A DNA stretch of 64,000 nt. Origin: Pseudomonas mosselii. GTDB taxonomy: Bacteria > Pseudomonadota > Gammaproteobacteria > Pseudomonadales > Pseudomonadaceae. The translations under genes were made by a program, and so were the position numbers. The notes below the pieces were generated by a model. It saw nothing but the letters and a program-made list of their open reading frames with translations, had not been told where the DNA came from and did not search any database. Shown in pieces: positions 27,957 to 36,231 of this stretch (positions within the stretch are counted from its first letter, which is position 1; each line of letters starts with the position of its first letter). The stretch covers positions 1,829,501-1,893,500 of the forward strand of contig NZ_CP081966.1 of NCBI RefSeq assembly GCF_019823065.1, given 5' to 3'.

Positions 27957-28489
27957 AGCGTTGGATCATGGTGGTGCCGCTGGCGGTGTTCCTGCTGGTG
28001 GCGGTCTTTCTCTACAAGGGGTTGTTCCTCAAGCCCGACGAACTGCCTTCGGCTATGATCGGCAAGCCGTTCCCGGCGTTCTCGCTGGCGAGCGTGCAGG
28101 GCGATCGTAGCCTCACCCAAGACGACCTGATCGGTCGCCCGGCGTTGGTCAACGTGTGGGGTACCTGGTGCCCGTCGTGCAAGGTCGAGCACCCGTACCT
28201 GAACCAGTTGGCCGAGCAGGGCGTGGTAATCCACGGCGTCAACTACAAGGACGACAACGTCGCCGCGCTGAAATGGCTGGCTGAGTTCCACAACCCGTAC
28301 CAGCTGAACATCGCCGACCAGCAAGGCTCGCTGGGCCTGGACCTGGGCGTGTACGGCGCGCCGGAAACCTTCCTGATCGACGCCAAGGGCATCATCCGCT
28401 ACAAGCACGTGGGCGTGGTCGATGCCACGGTGTGGCGCGAGCAGCTGGCGCCGCTGTACCAGGGGCTGGTCGATGAGGCCCGGCCATGA
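27953..28489 (+). CDS. ccmG: Thiol:disulfide oxidoreductase CcmG (DsbE)
   Basis: Membrane-tethered periplasmic thioredoxin that keeps the CxxCH cysteines of apocytochrome c reduced. 178 residues: an N-terminal anchor (WIMVVPLAVFLLVAVFLYKG), then a thioredoxin fold with active site Cys73-Pro-Ser-Cys76 (GTWCPSCKVEHPYL) and the acidic GVNYKDD motif. The cis-proline region is YGAPETFLIDAKG. Overlaps ccmF and ccmH. Confidence 0.97.
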   Translation: MKRWIMVVPLAVFLLVAVFLYKGLFLKPDELPSAMIGKPFPAFSLASVQGDRSLTQDDLIGRPALVNVWGTWCPSCKVEHPYLNQLAEQGVVIHGVNYKDDNVAALKWLAEFHNPYQLNIADQQGSLGLDLGVYGAPETFLIDAKGIIRYKHVGVVDATVWREQLAPLYQGLVDEARP

Positions 28490-28962
28490 GGCGCTGGCTG
28501 GCGGCCGCCGTGCTCGGCCTGAGCCTGGTCGGGGTGGCCAAGGCGGCCATCGACACCTACCAGTTCCGCGATGACGCCGAGCGCGAGCGCTATCAGCAAC
28601 TGACCAAGGAACTGCGCTGCCCCAAGTGCCAGAACCAGGACATCGCCGACTCCAACGCGCCCATCGCCGCCGACCTGCGCCGCGAGATCTTCCGCATGCT
28701 GGGCGAGGGTAAGGACAACCAGCAGATCGTCGATTTCATGGTCGATCGCTATGGCGACTTCGTGCGTTACAAGCCGGCGCTCAGCGGGCGCACCTGGCTG
28801 CTCTGGTTCGGCCCGGGGATCCTCCTGGTTGGAGGCTTCGTGGTGTTGGCGCTGATCGTGCGCCGTCGCCGTGGCCAGGCCGTGGCCGGCAACACCGAAC
28901 TGTCCGCCGACGAACGCGAGCGTCTGGCCAAACTGCTGGATAAAGAACGTACCCATGACTGA
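28486..28962 (+). CDS. ccmH: Cytochrome c biogenesis protein CcmH
   Basis: 158-residue membrane protein with a cleavable signal, a periplasmic domain holding the redox motif [16 protein letters not shown] (LRCxxC), and a C-terminal membrane helix ([20 protein letters not shown]). It resembles the short CcmH/CcmL form in which the TPR part is a separate protein, CcmI, encoded next. Works with CcmG on apocytochrome thiols. The stop at 28962 overlaps the ccmI start. Confidence 0.96.
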   Translation: MRRWLAAAVLGLSLVGVAKAAIDTYQFRDDAERERYQQLTKELRCPKCQNQDIADSNAPIAADLRREIFRMLGEGKDNQQIVDFMVDRYGDFVRYKPALSGRTWLLWFGPGILLVGGFVVLALIVRRRRGQAVAGNTELSADERERLAKLLDKERTHD

Positions 28963-30142
28963 ATTCTGGCTTAGCGCGGGCCTGCTGCTGCTCGCCGCCC
29001 TGGCTTTCCTGCTGCTGCCGATCCTGCGCGGTCGCCGCCGTCTGCAGGCCGAGCAGGACCGTACCGCCCTCAACGTGGCGCTCTATGAGGAGCGCGTCGC
29101 CGAACTGGCTGCCCAACAGGCGGCCGGCGTTCTTGACGAACAACAACTGGCCAATGGCCGTGACGAGGCAGCCCGTGAGCTGCTGGCCGATACCGAGCGT
29201 GGCGACGTGATCCGCCAGGGCCACCTGGGCAAGGCCGTGCCGTTGCTGGCGGCGGTGCTGGTGCCGGCCATGGCCCTGGGGCTGTACCTGCACTTCGGCG
29301 CCGCGGACAAGGTCGCACTGACCCAGGAGTTCGCCCGCGCGCCGCAGTCGATGGCGGAAATGACCTCGCGCCTGGAGCGTGCGGTACAGGCCCAGCCCGA
29401 CTCGGCCGAAGGTCTGTACTTCCTTGGTCGTGCCTATATGGCCGAGCAGCGGCCATCCGACGCGGCCAAGGCCTTCGAGCGCGCCGTGGCCCTGGCCGGG
29501 CGTCAGCCCGAGTTGCTCGGACAATGGGCGCAGTCGCTGTACTTCGCCGCCGATAAACAGTGGTCGGCGCAACTGCAGGCGCTCACCGATGAAGCGCTGA
29601 AGGCTGATCCGCAGGAGGTCACCAGCCTAGGCCTGCGTGGTATCGCCGCCTTCGAGGGCGAGCGCTACCAGGAGGCCATCGACTTCTGGCAACGCCTACT
29701 GGCGCAGTTGCCGCAGGGCGACGCGTCCCGTGACGCGCTGCAGGGCGGCATTGACCGCGCCGCCGACAAGCTCAAGGCCGGGGGCGGCAAGGTGGCCGAG
29801 ACGGCGCGCCTGAAGGTACGGGTGGAGCTGGCAGCGGCGCTCAAGGACAAGGTGCGCCCCGACGACACCGTGTTCATCTTCGCCCGCGCCAGCAATGGCC
29901 CACCCATGCCGCTGGCGGCCAAGCGGGTGACCGTGGCGCAGCTGCCGATCGAGGTGGAACTGTCCGATGCCGACGCGATGATGCCGCAGATGAAACTGTC
30001 GGACTTCGCCGAAGTCCAACTGGTTGCCCGCGTCTCGCGCGCCGGGCAGCCCACCCACGGTGAATGGAAGGGCCAGAGCGCCCCGCTGGCCACCGGCACC
30101 CAGGGCACCCAGCATGTGACCATCGACAGTCCCGACTCATAA
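28955..30142 (+). CDS. ccmI: Cytochrome c biogenesis protein CcmI (TPR)
   Basis: 395-residue membrane-bound TPR protein that delivers apocytochrome c to the ligation complex. It has an N-terminal helix ([20 protein letters not shown]), a charged loop, a second helix ([20 protein letters not shown]), TPR repeats ([35 protein letters not shown]) and a C-terminal beta domain. The ATG at 28955 overlaps the ccmH end by eight bases; the longer frame is a shadow. Last gene of the ccm operon. Confidence 0.93.
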   Translation: MTEFWLSAGLLLLAALAFLLLPILRGRRRLQAEQDRTALNVALYEERVAELAAQQAAGVLDEQQLANGRDEAARELLADTERGDVIRQGHLGKAVPLLAAVLVPAMALGLYLHFGAADKVALTQEFARAPQSMAEMTSRLERAVQAQPDSAEGLYFLGRAYMAEQRPSDAAKAFERAVALAGRQPELLGQWAQSLYFAADKQWSAQLQALTDEALKADPQEVTSLGLRGIAAFEGERYQEAIDFWQRLLAQLPQGDASRDALQGGIDRAADKLKAGGGKVAETARLKVRVELAAALKDKVRPDDTVFIFARASNGPPMPLAAKRVTVAQLPIEVELSDADAMMPQMKLSDFAEVQLVARVSRAGQPTHGEWKGQSAPLATGTQGTQHVTIDSPDS

Positions 30143-30154
30143 GAGAGCAGCCCC

Positions 30155-30577
30155 ATGAACAGCACCGTCCGCCTGACCCTGATTTCCCTGGCCCTGGGTC
30201 TTTCCGCGTGTACGGTGCATCAGCCCGGGGAGCGTGAACCGCTGCCGCCGATCGAGACCACGCCGCCGCACAAGGGGCCGGTGGTCAAGCCCTTGCCGGG
30301 TGGCCAGCCCGGGACGCAACCGAGCAAGCCGGCGGCGATACCCAAGCCGATGCCACGCACTTCCGCCAGCTTCGCGCCGCCGCCGGGGGGCGCTAGCCAC
30401 TGGGACCCGAAGCTGGGGGTCTATGTGCTGGAGAAGCAGCCCAACACCTTCTACCGCCAGCGCACCTATTACCGCTGGAACAATGGCTGGAGCTGGTCGC
30501 TGAGTCCCAACGGACCGTGGCAGGACACTGACAGCAGTGGCGTGCCGGGCGGGTTGGGCAGGGCGTTCGGGCAGTAA
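30155..30577 (+). CDS. Proline-rich hypothetical lipoprotein
   Basis: 140-residue protein with a lipobox signal (LISLALGLSACTV, Cys19), a Pro/Lys-rich middle (EPLPPIETTPPHKGPVVKPL) and a Trp/Tyr-rich end (NTFYRQRTYYRWNNGWSWSL). It starts 12 bp after ccmI on the same strand, so it may be read from the ccm operon, but nothing ties it to heme. I do not recognise a family. Envelope location is inferred from the signal only. Confidence 0.7.
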   Translation: MNSTVRLTLISLALGLSACTVHQPGEREPLPPIETTPPHKGPVVKPLPGGQPGTQPSKPAAIPKPMPRTSASFAPPPGGASHWDPKLGVYVLEKQPNTFYRQRTYYRWNNGWSWSLSPNGPWQDTDSSGVPGGLGRAFGQ

Positions 30578-30645
30578 TCAACGTTGACCTGATCGCAGGG
30601 CAAGCAACTGGCATAATCCCCCTTCGCATTCAACCGGAGGGTGGC

Positions 30646-31584
30646 ATGAGCAAGACAGTCCTGGTGCTGGTGGAAACCGTCGATGACTACCTGCCGCTTT
30701 TGGAACGGGCCGGCTACCGCCTGATCCGCGCACCCTCGCCGCAAATGCGCACCGACGCCATCGCCCGCCATGCCGGCGAGATTGATGCCGTGCTCACGCG
30801 TGGCCCGCTGGGCCTCACGGCTGACGAAATTGCCACGCTGACCCAACTTCAAATCATCTGTGTGATCGGTGCCGGCTATGAGCAGGTCGATCTCGAGGCC
30901 GCTGCGGCCCGCGGCATAACCGTCACCAATGGTGCGGGCGCCAACGCCGGGCCCGTCGCCGACCACGCCATGGCGCTGCTGCTGGCGCTGTTGCGCGATA
31001 TTCCCCGTGCCGATGCCAGTACCCGCCGTGGCGAATGGAACCGGGTGATCAGCCCCTCGGTCAGCGGCAAGCGGCTGGGCATCATCGGCCTGGGCGCGGT
31101 CGGCCAAGCCATCGCCCGCCGTGCGAGCCAGGGCTTTGACATGCACGTCAGCTACCATAGCCGCACGCCTCGTCGGGGCCAGCCCTACACCTGGTACGAC
31201 AGCCCGTTGCACCTGGCCGAAGCCGTGGACATCCTGGTGGTCGCGACGCCGGGTGGCAGTAGCACCCGGCATCTGGTCGATGGCTCGGTACTGGAGGCCT
31301 TGGGCGCCGAGGGGTACCTGGTCAACATTGCCCGGGCCAGCGTGGTGGATACCACGGCGTTGGTCACTGCGCTGGAGCGGGGCGTGATCGCGGGGGCCGC
31401 GCTGGATGTGTTCGATGACGAGCCTGCGGTGCCCGATGCGCTCAAGGCGCTGGGCAACACGGTGCTGACCCCGCATGTGGCGGGGCAGTCGCCGGAAGCG
31501 GCGCGCGATACCGTGGCCCTGGTACTGCGTAACCTGCAGGCATTCTTTGCCGGCGAGCCGGTGTTGACGCCGGTTCGCGGTTGA
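30646..31584 (+). CDS. D-isomer-specific 2-hydroxyacid dehydrogenase
   Basis: NAD(P)-dependent 2-hydroxyacid dehydrogenase of 312 residues. The Rossmann motif is GIIGLGAVGQAIARR; the catalytic residues are Arg in NIARASVVD, Glu in DVFDDEPAVP and His in LTPHVAGQSPEAARD. The N-terminal substrate part has GAGYEQVDLEAAAARGITVT, as in glyoxylate/hydroxypyruvate and 2-ketogluconate reductases. The substrate cannot be fixed by sight. The ATG at 30646 has a purine-rich GGAGGG upstream. The PhzF-like gene is 50 bp downstream. Confidence 0.88.
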   Translation: MSKTVLVLVETVDDYLPLLERAGYRLIRAPSPQMRTDAIARHAGEIDAVLTRGPLGLTADEIATLTQLQIICVIGAGYEQVDLEAAAARGITVTNGAGANAGPVADHAMALLLALLRDIPRADASTRRGEWNRVISPSVSGKRLGIIGLGAVGQAIARRASQGFDMHVSYHSRTPRRGQPYTWYDSPLHLAEAVDILVVATPGGSSTRHLVDGSVLEALGAEGYLVNIARASVVDTTALVTALERGVIAGAALDVFDDEPAVPDALKALGNTVLTPHVAGQSPEAARDTVALVLRNLQAFFAGEPVLTPVRG

Positions 31585-31634
31585 ATCCTTTTTGAAGTCC
31601 GCCCGGCGCGGTGCCGGGCCTGAGGAGTTTGTAC

Positions 31635-32423
31635 ATGCAACTTGAGATTTTCCAGGTCGACGCGTTTTCATCCGAGCCGTTCGGCGGCAATCCCGCAGCG
31701 GTGATTCCATTGCAGCAGTGGCTGCCCGACGAGGTGCTGCAACGCATTGCTGAAGAGAACAATCTGTCCGAGACGGCGTTCTTCGTGCGTAACGGTGAAA
31801 CGTTCGACCTGCGCTGGTTCACGCCGGCGGTGGAGGTTGACCTGTGTGGGCATGCGACGTTGGCGGCGGCATGGGTGTTGTTCGAGCAGTTGGGCGAGCA
31901 GGCCGAGGTGTTGCGGTTCAATACCCGTAGCGGGGAGTTGCGGGTTCGGCGTGATGCCGATGGCCTGCTGGCGATGGATTTCCCGGCCAAGCAGCCGGAG
32001 GCCGTGGAAATTCCGGCGGGGTTGTTGGAGGCGCTTGGGTTAAGTGAGGCTCGGGCGTTGTACCGGACCGACGATTATGTACTGGTGATTGACGATGTCT
32101 CGCTGATCGAGGGGCTCAAGCCGGATTTCGTGGCGTTGTCGGCGTTTGATGTACGGGGGATTGCGGTGACGGCGGCGGGGCGGGGGTTTGATTTCGTCAC
32201 GCGGTGGTTTGGGCCTCGGGTGGGGGTCAATGAAGATCCGGTGACCGGGTCGGCGCATACGTCCTTGGCGCCCTACTGGGCGCAGCGGTTGGGCAAGAGC
32301 AGCTTGCGCTGTGAGCAGGGTGGGGGGCGCAAGGGGCAGTTGCAGTGTGATTTGCCGGGGAATGGGCGGGTGATTATCAGTGGGCGGGGGGCGCTTTATT
32401 TGCGGGGTGTGGTTTTTGTTTGA
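31635..32423 (+). CDS. PhzF family isomerase-like protein
   Basis: 262-residue protein of the PhzF/diaminopimelate-epimerase-like fold: VDAFSSEPFGGNPAAVIPL, the acidic catalytic Glu in NNLSETAFFV, FTPAVEVDLCGHATLAAAWV, and GVNEDPVTGSAHTSLAPYWA near the end, a family hallmark. PhzF itself isomerises a phenazine precursor, but most relatives have no known substrate and no phz genes are nearby. The ATG at 31635 has GAGGAG upstream. Codon use drifts toward G/T third bases in the last third of the gene. Confidence 0.86.
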   Translation: MQLEIFQVDAFSSEPFGGNPAAVIPLQQWLPDEVLQRIAEENNLSETAFFVRNGETFDLRWFTPAVEVDLCGHATLAAAWVLFEQLGEQAEVLRFNTRSGELRVRRDADGLLAMDFPAKQPEAVEIPAGLLEALGLSEARALYRTDDYVLVIDDVSLIEGLKPDFVALSAFDVRGIAVTAAGRGFDFVTRWFGPRVGVNEDPVTGSAHTSLAPYWAQRLGKSSLRCEQGGGRKGQLQCDLPGNGRVIISGRGALYLRGVVFV

Positions 32424-32520
32424 GTTGCTGGAATGATTGTGGTTTCAAGCGTTGTGCGCGCATTCATGAGGGTGTCAGAAATTTTGTGTTCGGGCATAAC
32501 ATGAGTAAGAGGTGCATGTA

Positions 32521-32604
32521 TGCCAACCAAAAAGAAACCCTTGCGTGACCTGCCCAAAATCCCCAAAGAGCTGCTGGAGCAGTTCGGTGAGGGCCTGATG
32601 ACCC
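32521..32604 (+). pseudogene. 5' fragment of the IS256-family transposase
   Basis: The first 28 codons (MPTKKKPLRDLPKIPKELLE, then QFGEGLMT) up to the insertion point. The frame continues exactly at base 34277 (AEAIEDASAAFKKAL) if the IS3-family element and one TGACC copy are removed. The rebuilt transposase would be 415 residues, normal for the family. Confidence 0.85.
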
Positions 32605-32677
32605 CCCGGTGTCAGGATAGTTGTCGCCTCTCCGATTTTTCCTAAAAAAGCATATCGGGGGCGGAAAGAGACTGGTC

Positions 32678-33181
32678 GTGCCGTACTATTCACCTGAACG
32701 CAGAGCCGCATTACTTAAAATGCTGCTTCCCCCGCTGAACCTGTCGATGGCCGAGGTTTCCCGGCGCGAAGGGGTCAGCGAAATGTCTTTGTCCAACTGG
32801 CGCAAGCAGCTCAGTTCTGAAGGAAATGCAGTGTCCGAAAACAAGCCGTTGACCGAGAACTGGTCAGCCGAAACCAAGTTTGCTGTCGTGCTTGAAGCCG
32901 CCGGTTTGTCCGAGATCGACCTCGGCGAGTATTGCCGCCGCAAAGGTCTTTACCCCGAACAAATCACGGCTTGGCGACAAGCTTTTATCACCGGCCAGAA
33001 ATCGACAAAGGCTCAGCAAAAAGAAGATCGCGAGCAATCTCGCAAGGACAAGAAACGCATCCAGGAACTTGAGCGCGAACTGCGCCGCAAAGACAAGGCG
33101 CTCGCTGAAACAGCCGCGTTGTTGGTGCTGCGAAAAAAGCTCAACGACTACTGGGGGACGAACGACAACGAGGACAACTAA
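32678..33181 (+). CDS. IS3-family transposase OrfA (helix-turn-helix protein)
   Basis: DNA-binding subunit, about 167 residues from a GTG at 32678; the frame stays open upstream to the left end and a TTG near 32621 is another possible start. Two helix-turn-helix-like units are seen: MAEVSRREGVSEMSLSNWRK and LGEYCRRKGLYPEQITAWRQ. A leucine-zipper-like coiled coil follows (KKRIQELERELRRKDKALAE), typical of IS3 OrfA. The A6G slippery run at 33133-33139 lies near its 3' end and leads to OrfB in the -1 frame. Confidence 0.82.
   Translation: MPYYSPERRAALLKMLLPPLNLSMAEVSRREGVSEMSLSNWRKQLSSEGNAVSENKPLTENWSAETKFAVVLEAAGLSEIDLGEYCRRKGLYPEQITAWRQAFITGQKSTKAQQKEDREQSRKDKKRIQELERELRRKDKALAETAALLVLRKKLNDYWGTNDNEDN
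33133..33139 (+). other. Programmed -1 frameshift signal A-AAA-AAG
   Basis: The heptamer AAAAAAG is phased as A AAA AAG in the OrfA frame. After a -1 slip the frame is open without a stop through to OrfB (KAQRLLGDERQRGQLTSLPE), which would give the OrfAB fusion transposase used by IS3 elements. Confidence 0.75.
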
Positions 33182-33186
33182 CATCT

Positions 33187-34233
33187 TTGCCAGAGCGCCA
33201 GTTAATCGTTGCCTGGCTGGGTAGCGCGGTGGCGGCAGGAGCCAGAAAAATCAGGGCGTGCCAGGAAATCGGTCTATCGCTGCGGACTTTGCAACGTTGG
33301 ACTGAAACAGAGGTTATCCAGGCCGATGCCCGAACGATTGTCACACGGCCAACACCGCGAAATGCACTGAGCGAAGTCGAGCGTCAGACCATTGTGACGC
33401 TGTGTAACAGCCCGGAGTACGCCCACTTGCCGCCGAGCCAGATCGTGCCGCGGCTGGCCGATCAAGGGCGTTATGTGGCGTCGGAGGCGACGTTTTATCG
33501 CGTTCTACGTGCGGCAGGCCAACAACAACATCGAGGCCGCAGCCAGCGGCCCAGAAGGCACGCAGCACCGACAACGCATGCGGCCAAAGCGCCCAATCAG
33601 GTGTGGTCGTGGGACATCACGTATCTGCCCTCGCCGATACGCGGAAAGTATTACTACCTCTATCTGATCGAGGATATTTACAGCCGCAAGGCCGTGGGCT
33701 GGGAGGTCTACGACGCGGAAAGCGGTGAAAAAGCCGCCGCGCTGCTGCAACGCAGCGTGATCGGTGAGCAGTGTTTACACGAACCGCTGGTGCTGCACTC
33801 GGACAACGGAGCGCCGATGAAATCGGTGACGCTGCTGAGCAAGATGTACGACCTGGGCATCACGCCTTCGCGGGGCCGACCGCGTGTGAGCAACGACAAT
33901 CCCTACTCGGAGTCGCTGTTTAGAACGCTGAAATACTGCCCGCAATGGCCGCTGGATGGTTTTGCCAGTCTGGATGCTGCTCGGGCTTGGGTGAGGAATT
34001 TTATGCGGTGGTACAACAACGAGCACCGACATAGCCGCATCCGGTTCGTCACACCGGCTGAGCGGCATCGAGGGCTGGACCATCAGGTCTTGGCCCGGCG
34101 ACATGAGTTGTACGAACGAGCCAAGGAAAACAAACCGGAGCGGTGGTCAGGCCGGACGCGTAACTGGGAACCGATCGGCACCGTGTTGTTGAACCCGGAT
34201 CGAGAGCAACAGAACGAGAAAATGGCGGCATAG
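33187..34233 (+). CDS. IS3-family transposase OrfB (DDE catalytic part)
   Basis: Integrase-core part of the transposase; 348 residues if read from the TTG at 33187, but more likely made as a frameshift fusion with OrfA. The DDE triad is Asp in WSWDITYLPS, Asp in LHSDNGAPMK and Glu in NPYSESLFRT, with exactly 35 residues between the second Asp and the Glu, the D-35-E rule of IS3. An N-terminal HTH_21-like part (LPPSQIVPRLADQGRYVASE) precedes it. The frame is intact, so the element may be active. Confidence 0.9.
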   Translation: MPERQLIVAWLGSAVAAGARKIRACQEIGLSLRTLQRWTETEVIQADARTIVTRPTPRNALSEVERQTIVTLCNSPEYAHLPPSQIVPRLADQGRYVASEATFYRVLRAAGQQQHRGRSQRPRRHAAPTTHAAKAPNQVWSWDITYLPSPIRGKYYYLYLIEDIYSRKAVGWEVYDAESGEKAAALLQRSVIGEQCLHEPLVLHSDNGAPMKSVTLLSKMYDLGITPSRGRPRVSNDNPYSESLFRTLKYCPQWPLDGFASLDAARAWVRNFMRWYNNEHRHSRIRFVTPAERHRGLDHQVLARRHELYERAKENKPERWSGRTRNWEPIGTVLLNPDREQQNEKMAA

Positions 34234-34258
34234 TTAGACGGTTGACGCGACAACTACC

Positions 34259-35440
34259 TTGAAAAATGCCGTGACCGCAGAGGCTATCGAGGATGCCTCT
34301 GCGGCGTTCAAGAAGGCCTTGATCGAACGCGCTCTGCACGCCGAACTTGGCCACCACCTGGGTTATCCGCCGGGCGCGCAGCGCCCAGAGGATGAAACCA
34401 ACCAGCGTAACGGCAAGAGTGGCAAGACGGTTTTGACCGGCGATGGCCCGCTGCGGCTGGAAATTCCTCGTGACCGAGACGGCAGTTTTGCGCCCATTCT
34501 CATCCCCAAGCATGAGCGGCGGTACACCGGTTTCGATGACAAGATCATCGCCATGTACGCCCGTGGCATGACGGTCAGAGAGATCCGAGCCTTTCTGTCC
34601 GAGCAGTATGGAACAGAGGTCTCACCCGACTTCATCAGCTCTGTGACAGACGAGGTCATGGAAGAAATTGGCGCGTGGCAGCAGCGGCCACTGGAGCCCA
34701 TGTACCCGGTCATTTTCTTCGATGCACTGCGGGTGAAGATCCGCGAAGAAGGCTTGGTGCGCAACAAGGCCATTTACTTGGCGCTGGGCGTTCTACCCGA
34801 CGGGACGCGCGATATCTTGGGCATCTGGATCGAGAACACCGAGGGTGCGAAGTTCTGGATGAAGGTCTTTAACGATCTCAAGACACGTGGTGTCGAGGAT
34901 GTGCTGATTGCCGTGACCGATGGCCTCAAAGGCATGCCAGAGGCTCTCAGCGCCGTGTTTCCAGAGACGACGCTGCAGACGTGCATCGTGCACCTGATCC
35001 GCAACAGCCTGGACTTTGCAGCCTGGGACAAGCGGCGGGCACTGGCCAAGGCGCTCAAGCCGATCTACCAGGCCATCAACGCCGAAGCGGCTGAGCAGGC
35101 ACTCGATGAGTTTGAAAACGGGCCCTGGGGCAAGCAGTATCCAACGGTCGTTGCGGCCTGGAGACGCGCCTGGGATCGAGTGATTCCCTTCTTTGTCTTC
35201 CCACCAGCCATCCGGAAAGTGATCTACACCACCAACGCCATCGAGAGTATCAATGCCCAGCTGCGCAAGATCATCAAGACCCGAGGCCATTTCCCGAACG
35301 ATGATGCAGCTACCAAGCTGATCTGGCTGGGGCTGCGAAACATCACGGCGAACTGGGGCTCAGCGGCGCATGATTGGAAAAGTGCGATGAATCAATTCGC
35401 GATTTTGTACGGAGATCGGTTCATCAGGCCGACCTGGTGA
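34259..35440 (+). pseudogene. 3' part of the IS256-family transposase
   Basis: Residues 29-415 of the transposase, from AEAIEDASAAFKKALIERAL on. The catalytic residues are present: Asp in FFDALRVKIREE, Asp in AVTDGLKGMPEA and Glu in YTTNAIESINAQLRK. The last bases of the inserted element supply an in-frame TTG (34259), so a 393-residue protein lacking the first 28 native residues could in theory be made. Called a pseudogene because its own start and promoter are separated from it by 1.7 kb. Confidence 0.85.
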
Positions 35441-35622
35441 AAGTCAGGGCCTGCCTGACGGCAGGCCGTTACCGGCCCGCACACAAAAAATCTGACACTT
35501 CCGCATTCATTTACTGAGGGTGTGATTCCCCAATCGGCCTCCCGTTTTTCCCGCGAATTGGCCATTTGCCGCTCACAAACCTGGGCTTAACCTGCAGGTA
35601 GATATCCCTCAGGAGAAGCCCC

Positions 35623-36039
35623 ATGCGATTCATCCATCTAGCCGTTGTGCTGTTGACGTCAAGCCTGCTCGCACTACTGTCACCTGCCTGGGCCCACGGC
35701 GAGAAACCCGATCAGGTCAGGATTCTGCAGGAGCAGCTCCCGACCAATGCCCCAGGCAAGAGAGCTGTAATGCTCATGGTCAGCTATGGCCCCGGCCAGG
35801 CGTCGCCCGCCCACCAGCATCCGGGAGCGGTCATGGCCTATGTATTGGAAGGAGCGGTGACCTCCAAACTCAACGACGAGCCGGAGAAAACCTACCAGGC
35901 CGGCGAGTTCTGGTACGAGGCGCCGGGCACCGTGCACAGCGTGTCGCGCAATGCCAGCAAGCGCGCGCCGGCCAAGCTGCTGGTCTGGAGCCTGGTGGAG
36001 GAGGGCAAGCCGGTGACCGAGCCCTTGCCCAAGCCCTGA
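35623..36039 (+). CDS. Periplasmic cupin-domain protein
   Basis: 138 residues with a signal peptide cleaved after SPAWA, then a single small cupin barrel. Metal-ligand motifs are visible: PAHQHPGAVMAYVLEGAVTS (His, His, Glu) and GEFWYEAPGTVHSVSRNAS (the second-motif His). Upstream AGGAG fits the ATG at 35623. Function unknown; similar proteins have been linked to stress or sensing but nothing here decides. The gene starts 112 bp after the IS256 target duplication, so its upstream control region may have been altered. Confidence 0.8.
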   Translation: MRFIHLAVVLLTSSLLALLSPAWAHGEKPDQVRILQEQLPTNAPGKRAVMLMVSYGPGQASPAHQHPGAVMAYVLEGAVTSKLNDEPEKTYQAGEFWYEAPGTVHSVSRNASKRAPAKLLVWSLVEEGKPVTEPLPKP

Positions 36040-36053
36040 ATCGCAGGCAATAA

Positions 36054-36086
36054 AAAACCTCCAGTGCTTGCGCATCTGGAGGTTTT
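36054..36086. terminator. Bidirectional terminator between the cupin gene and tRNA-Asn
   Basis: AAAACCTCCAG (36054-36064) pairs with CTGGAGGTTTT (36076-36086), an 11-bp stem with A and T runs on opposite sides. Read on the minus strand it is followed by TTTTTTATT just after the tRNA-Asn gene; on the plus strand it ends the cupin gene. Confidence 0.8.
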
Positions 36087-36093
36087 CAGTATT

Positions 36094-36169
36094 TGGCTCC
36101 GCGACCTGGACTCGAACCAGGGACCCAATGATTAACAGTCATTTGCTCTACCGACTGAGCTATCGCGGA
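36094..36169 (-). tRNA. tRNA-Asn (anticodon GTT)
   Basis: 76 nt including encoded CCA. On the minus strand the acceptor is TCCGCGA pairing with TCGCGGA, the D arm is TAGCTCAGTCGGTAGAGC, the anticodon loop CTGTTAA contains GTT, and the T arm is GGTTCGAGTCC. All arms pair. It lies just after the tyrB gene's 3' end in the opposite strand sense to the cupin gene and ends at a terminator. Confidence 0.97.
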
Positions 36170-36231
36170 ATCTGCGCGTATCTTACCGATTGCCCGGGGG
36201 AAGTCAAGCTTCCCCCAAGACAATCAAGCAG

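Larger units (their letters stand above)
32605..34271 (+). mobile_element. IS3-family element inserted in the IS256 transposase
   Basis: A 1,667-bp insertion bounded by TGACC on both sides (32600-32604 and 34272-34276). Near its ends TGTCAGGATAGTTGTCGC (32611 onward) matches the reverse complement of the right end TTTCAAGGTAGTTGTCGC at 15 of 18 positions, so the true element tips may be a few bases inside the limits given. It carries two overlapping-phase transposase frames in the IS3 arrangement. The orientation is the same as the host element. I do not name the exact IS. Confidence 0.85.
32468..35502 (+). mobile_element. IS256-family element, interrupted by an IS3-family element
   Basis: Ends are imperfect 28-bp inverted repeats, 22 of 28 identical: the left begins GAGGGTGTCAGAAATTTTGT, the right (reverse complement from 35502) GGAAGTGTCAGATTTTTTGT. 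Both flanks carry the 8-bp target duplication GCATTCAT (32460-32467 and 35503-35510), the size usual for IS256. Without the 1,667-bp inner element and one copy of its 5-bp duplication it would be about 1.36 kb. It lies between the PhzF-like gene and a cupin gene. Confidence 0.88.
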
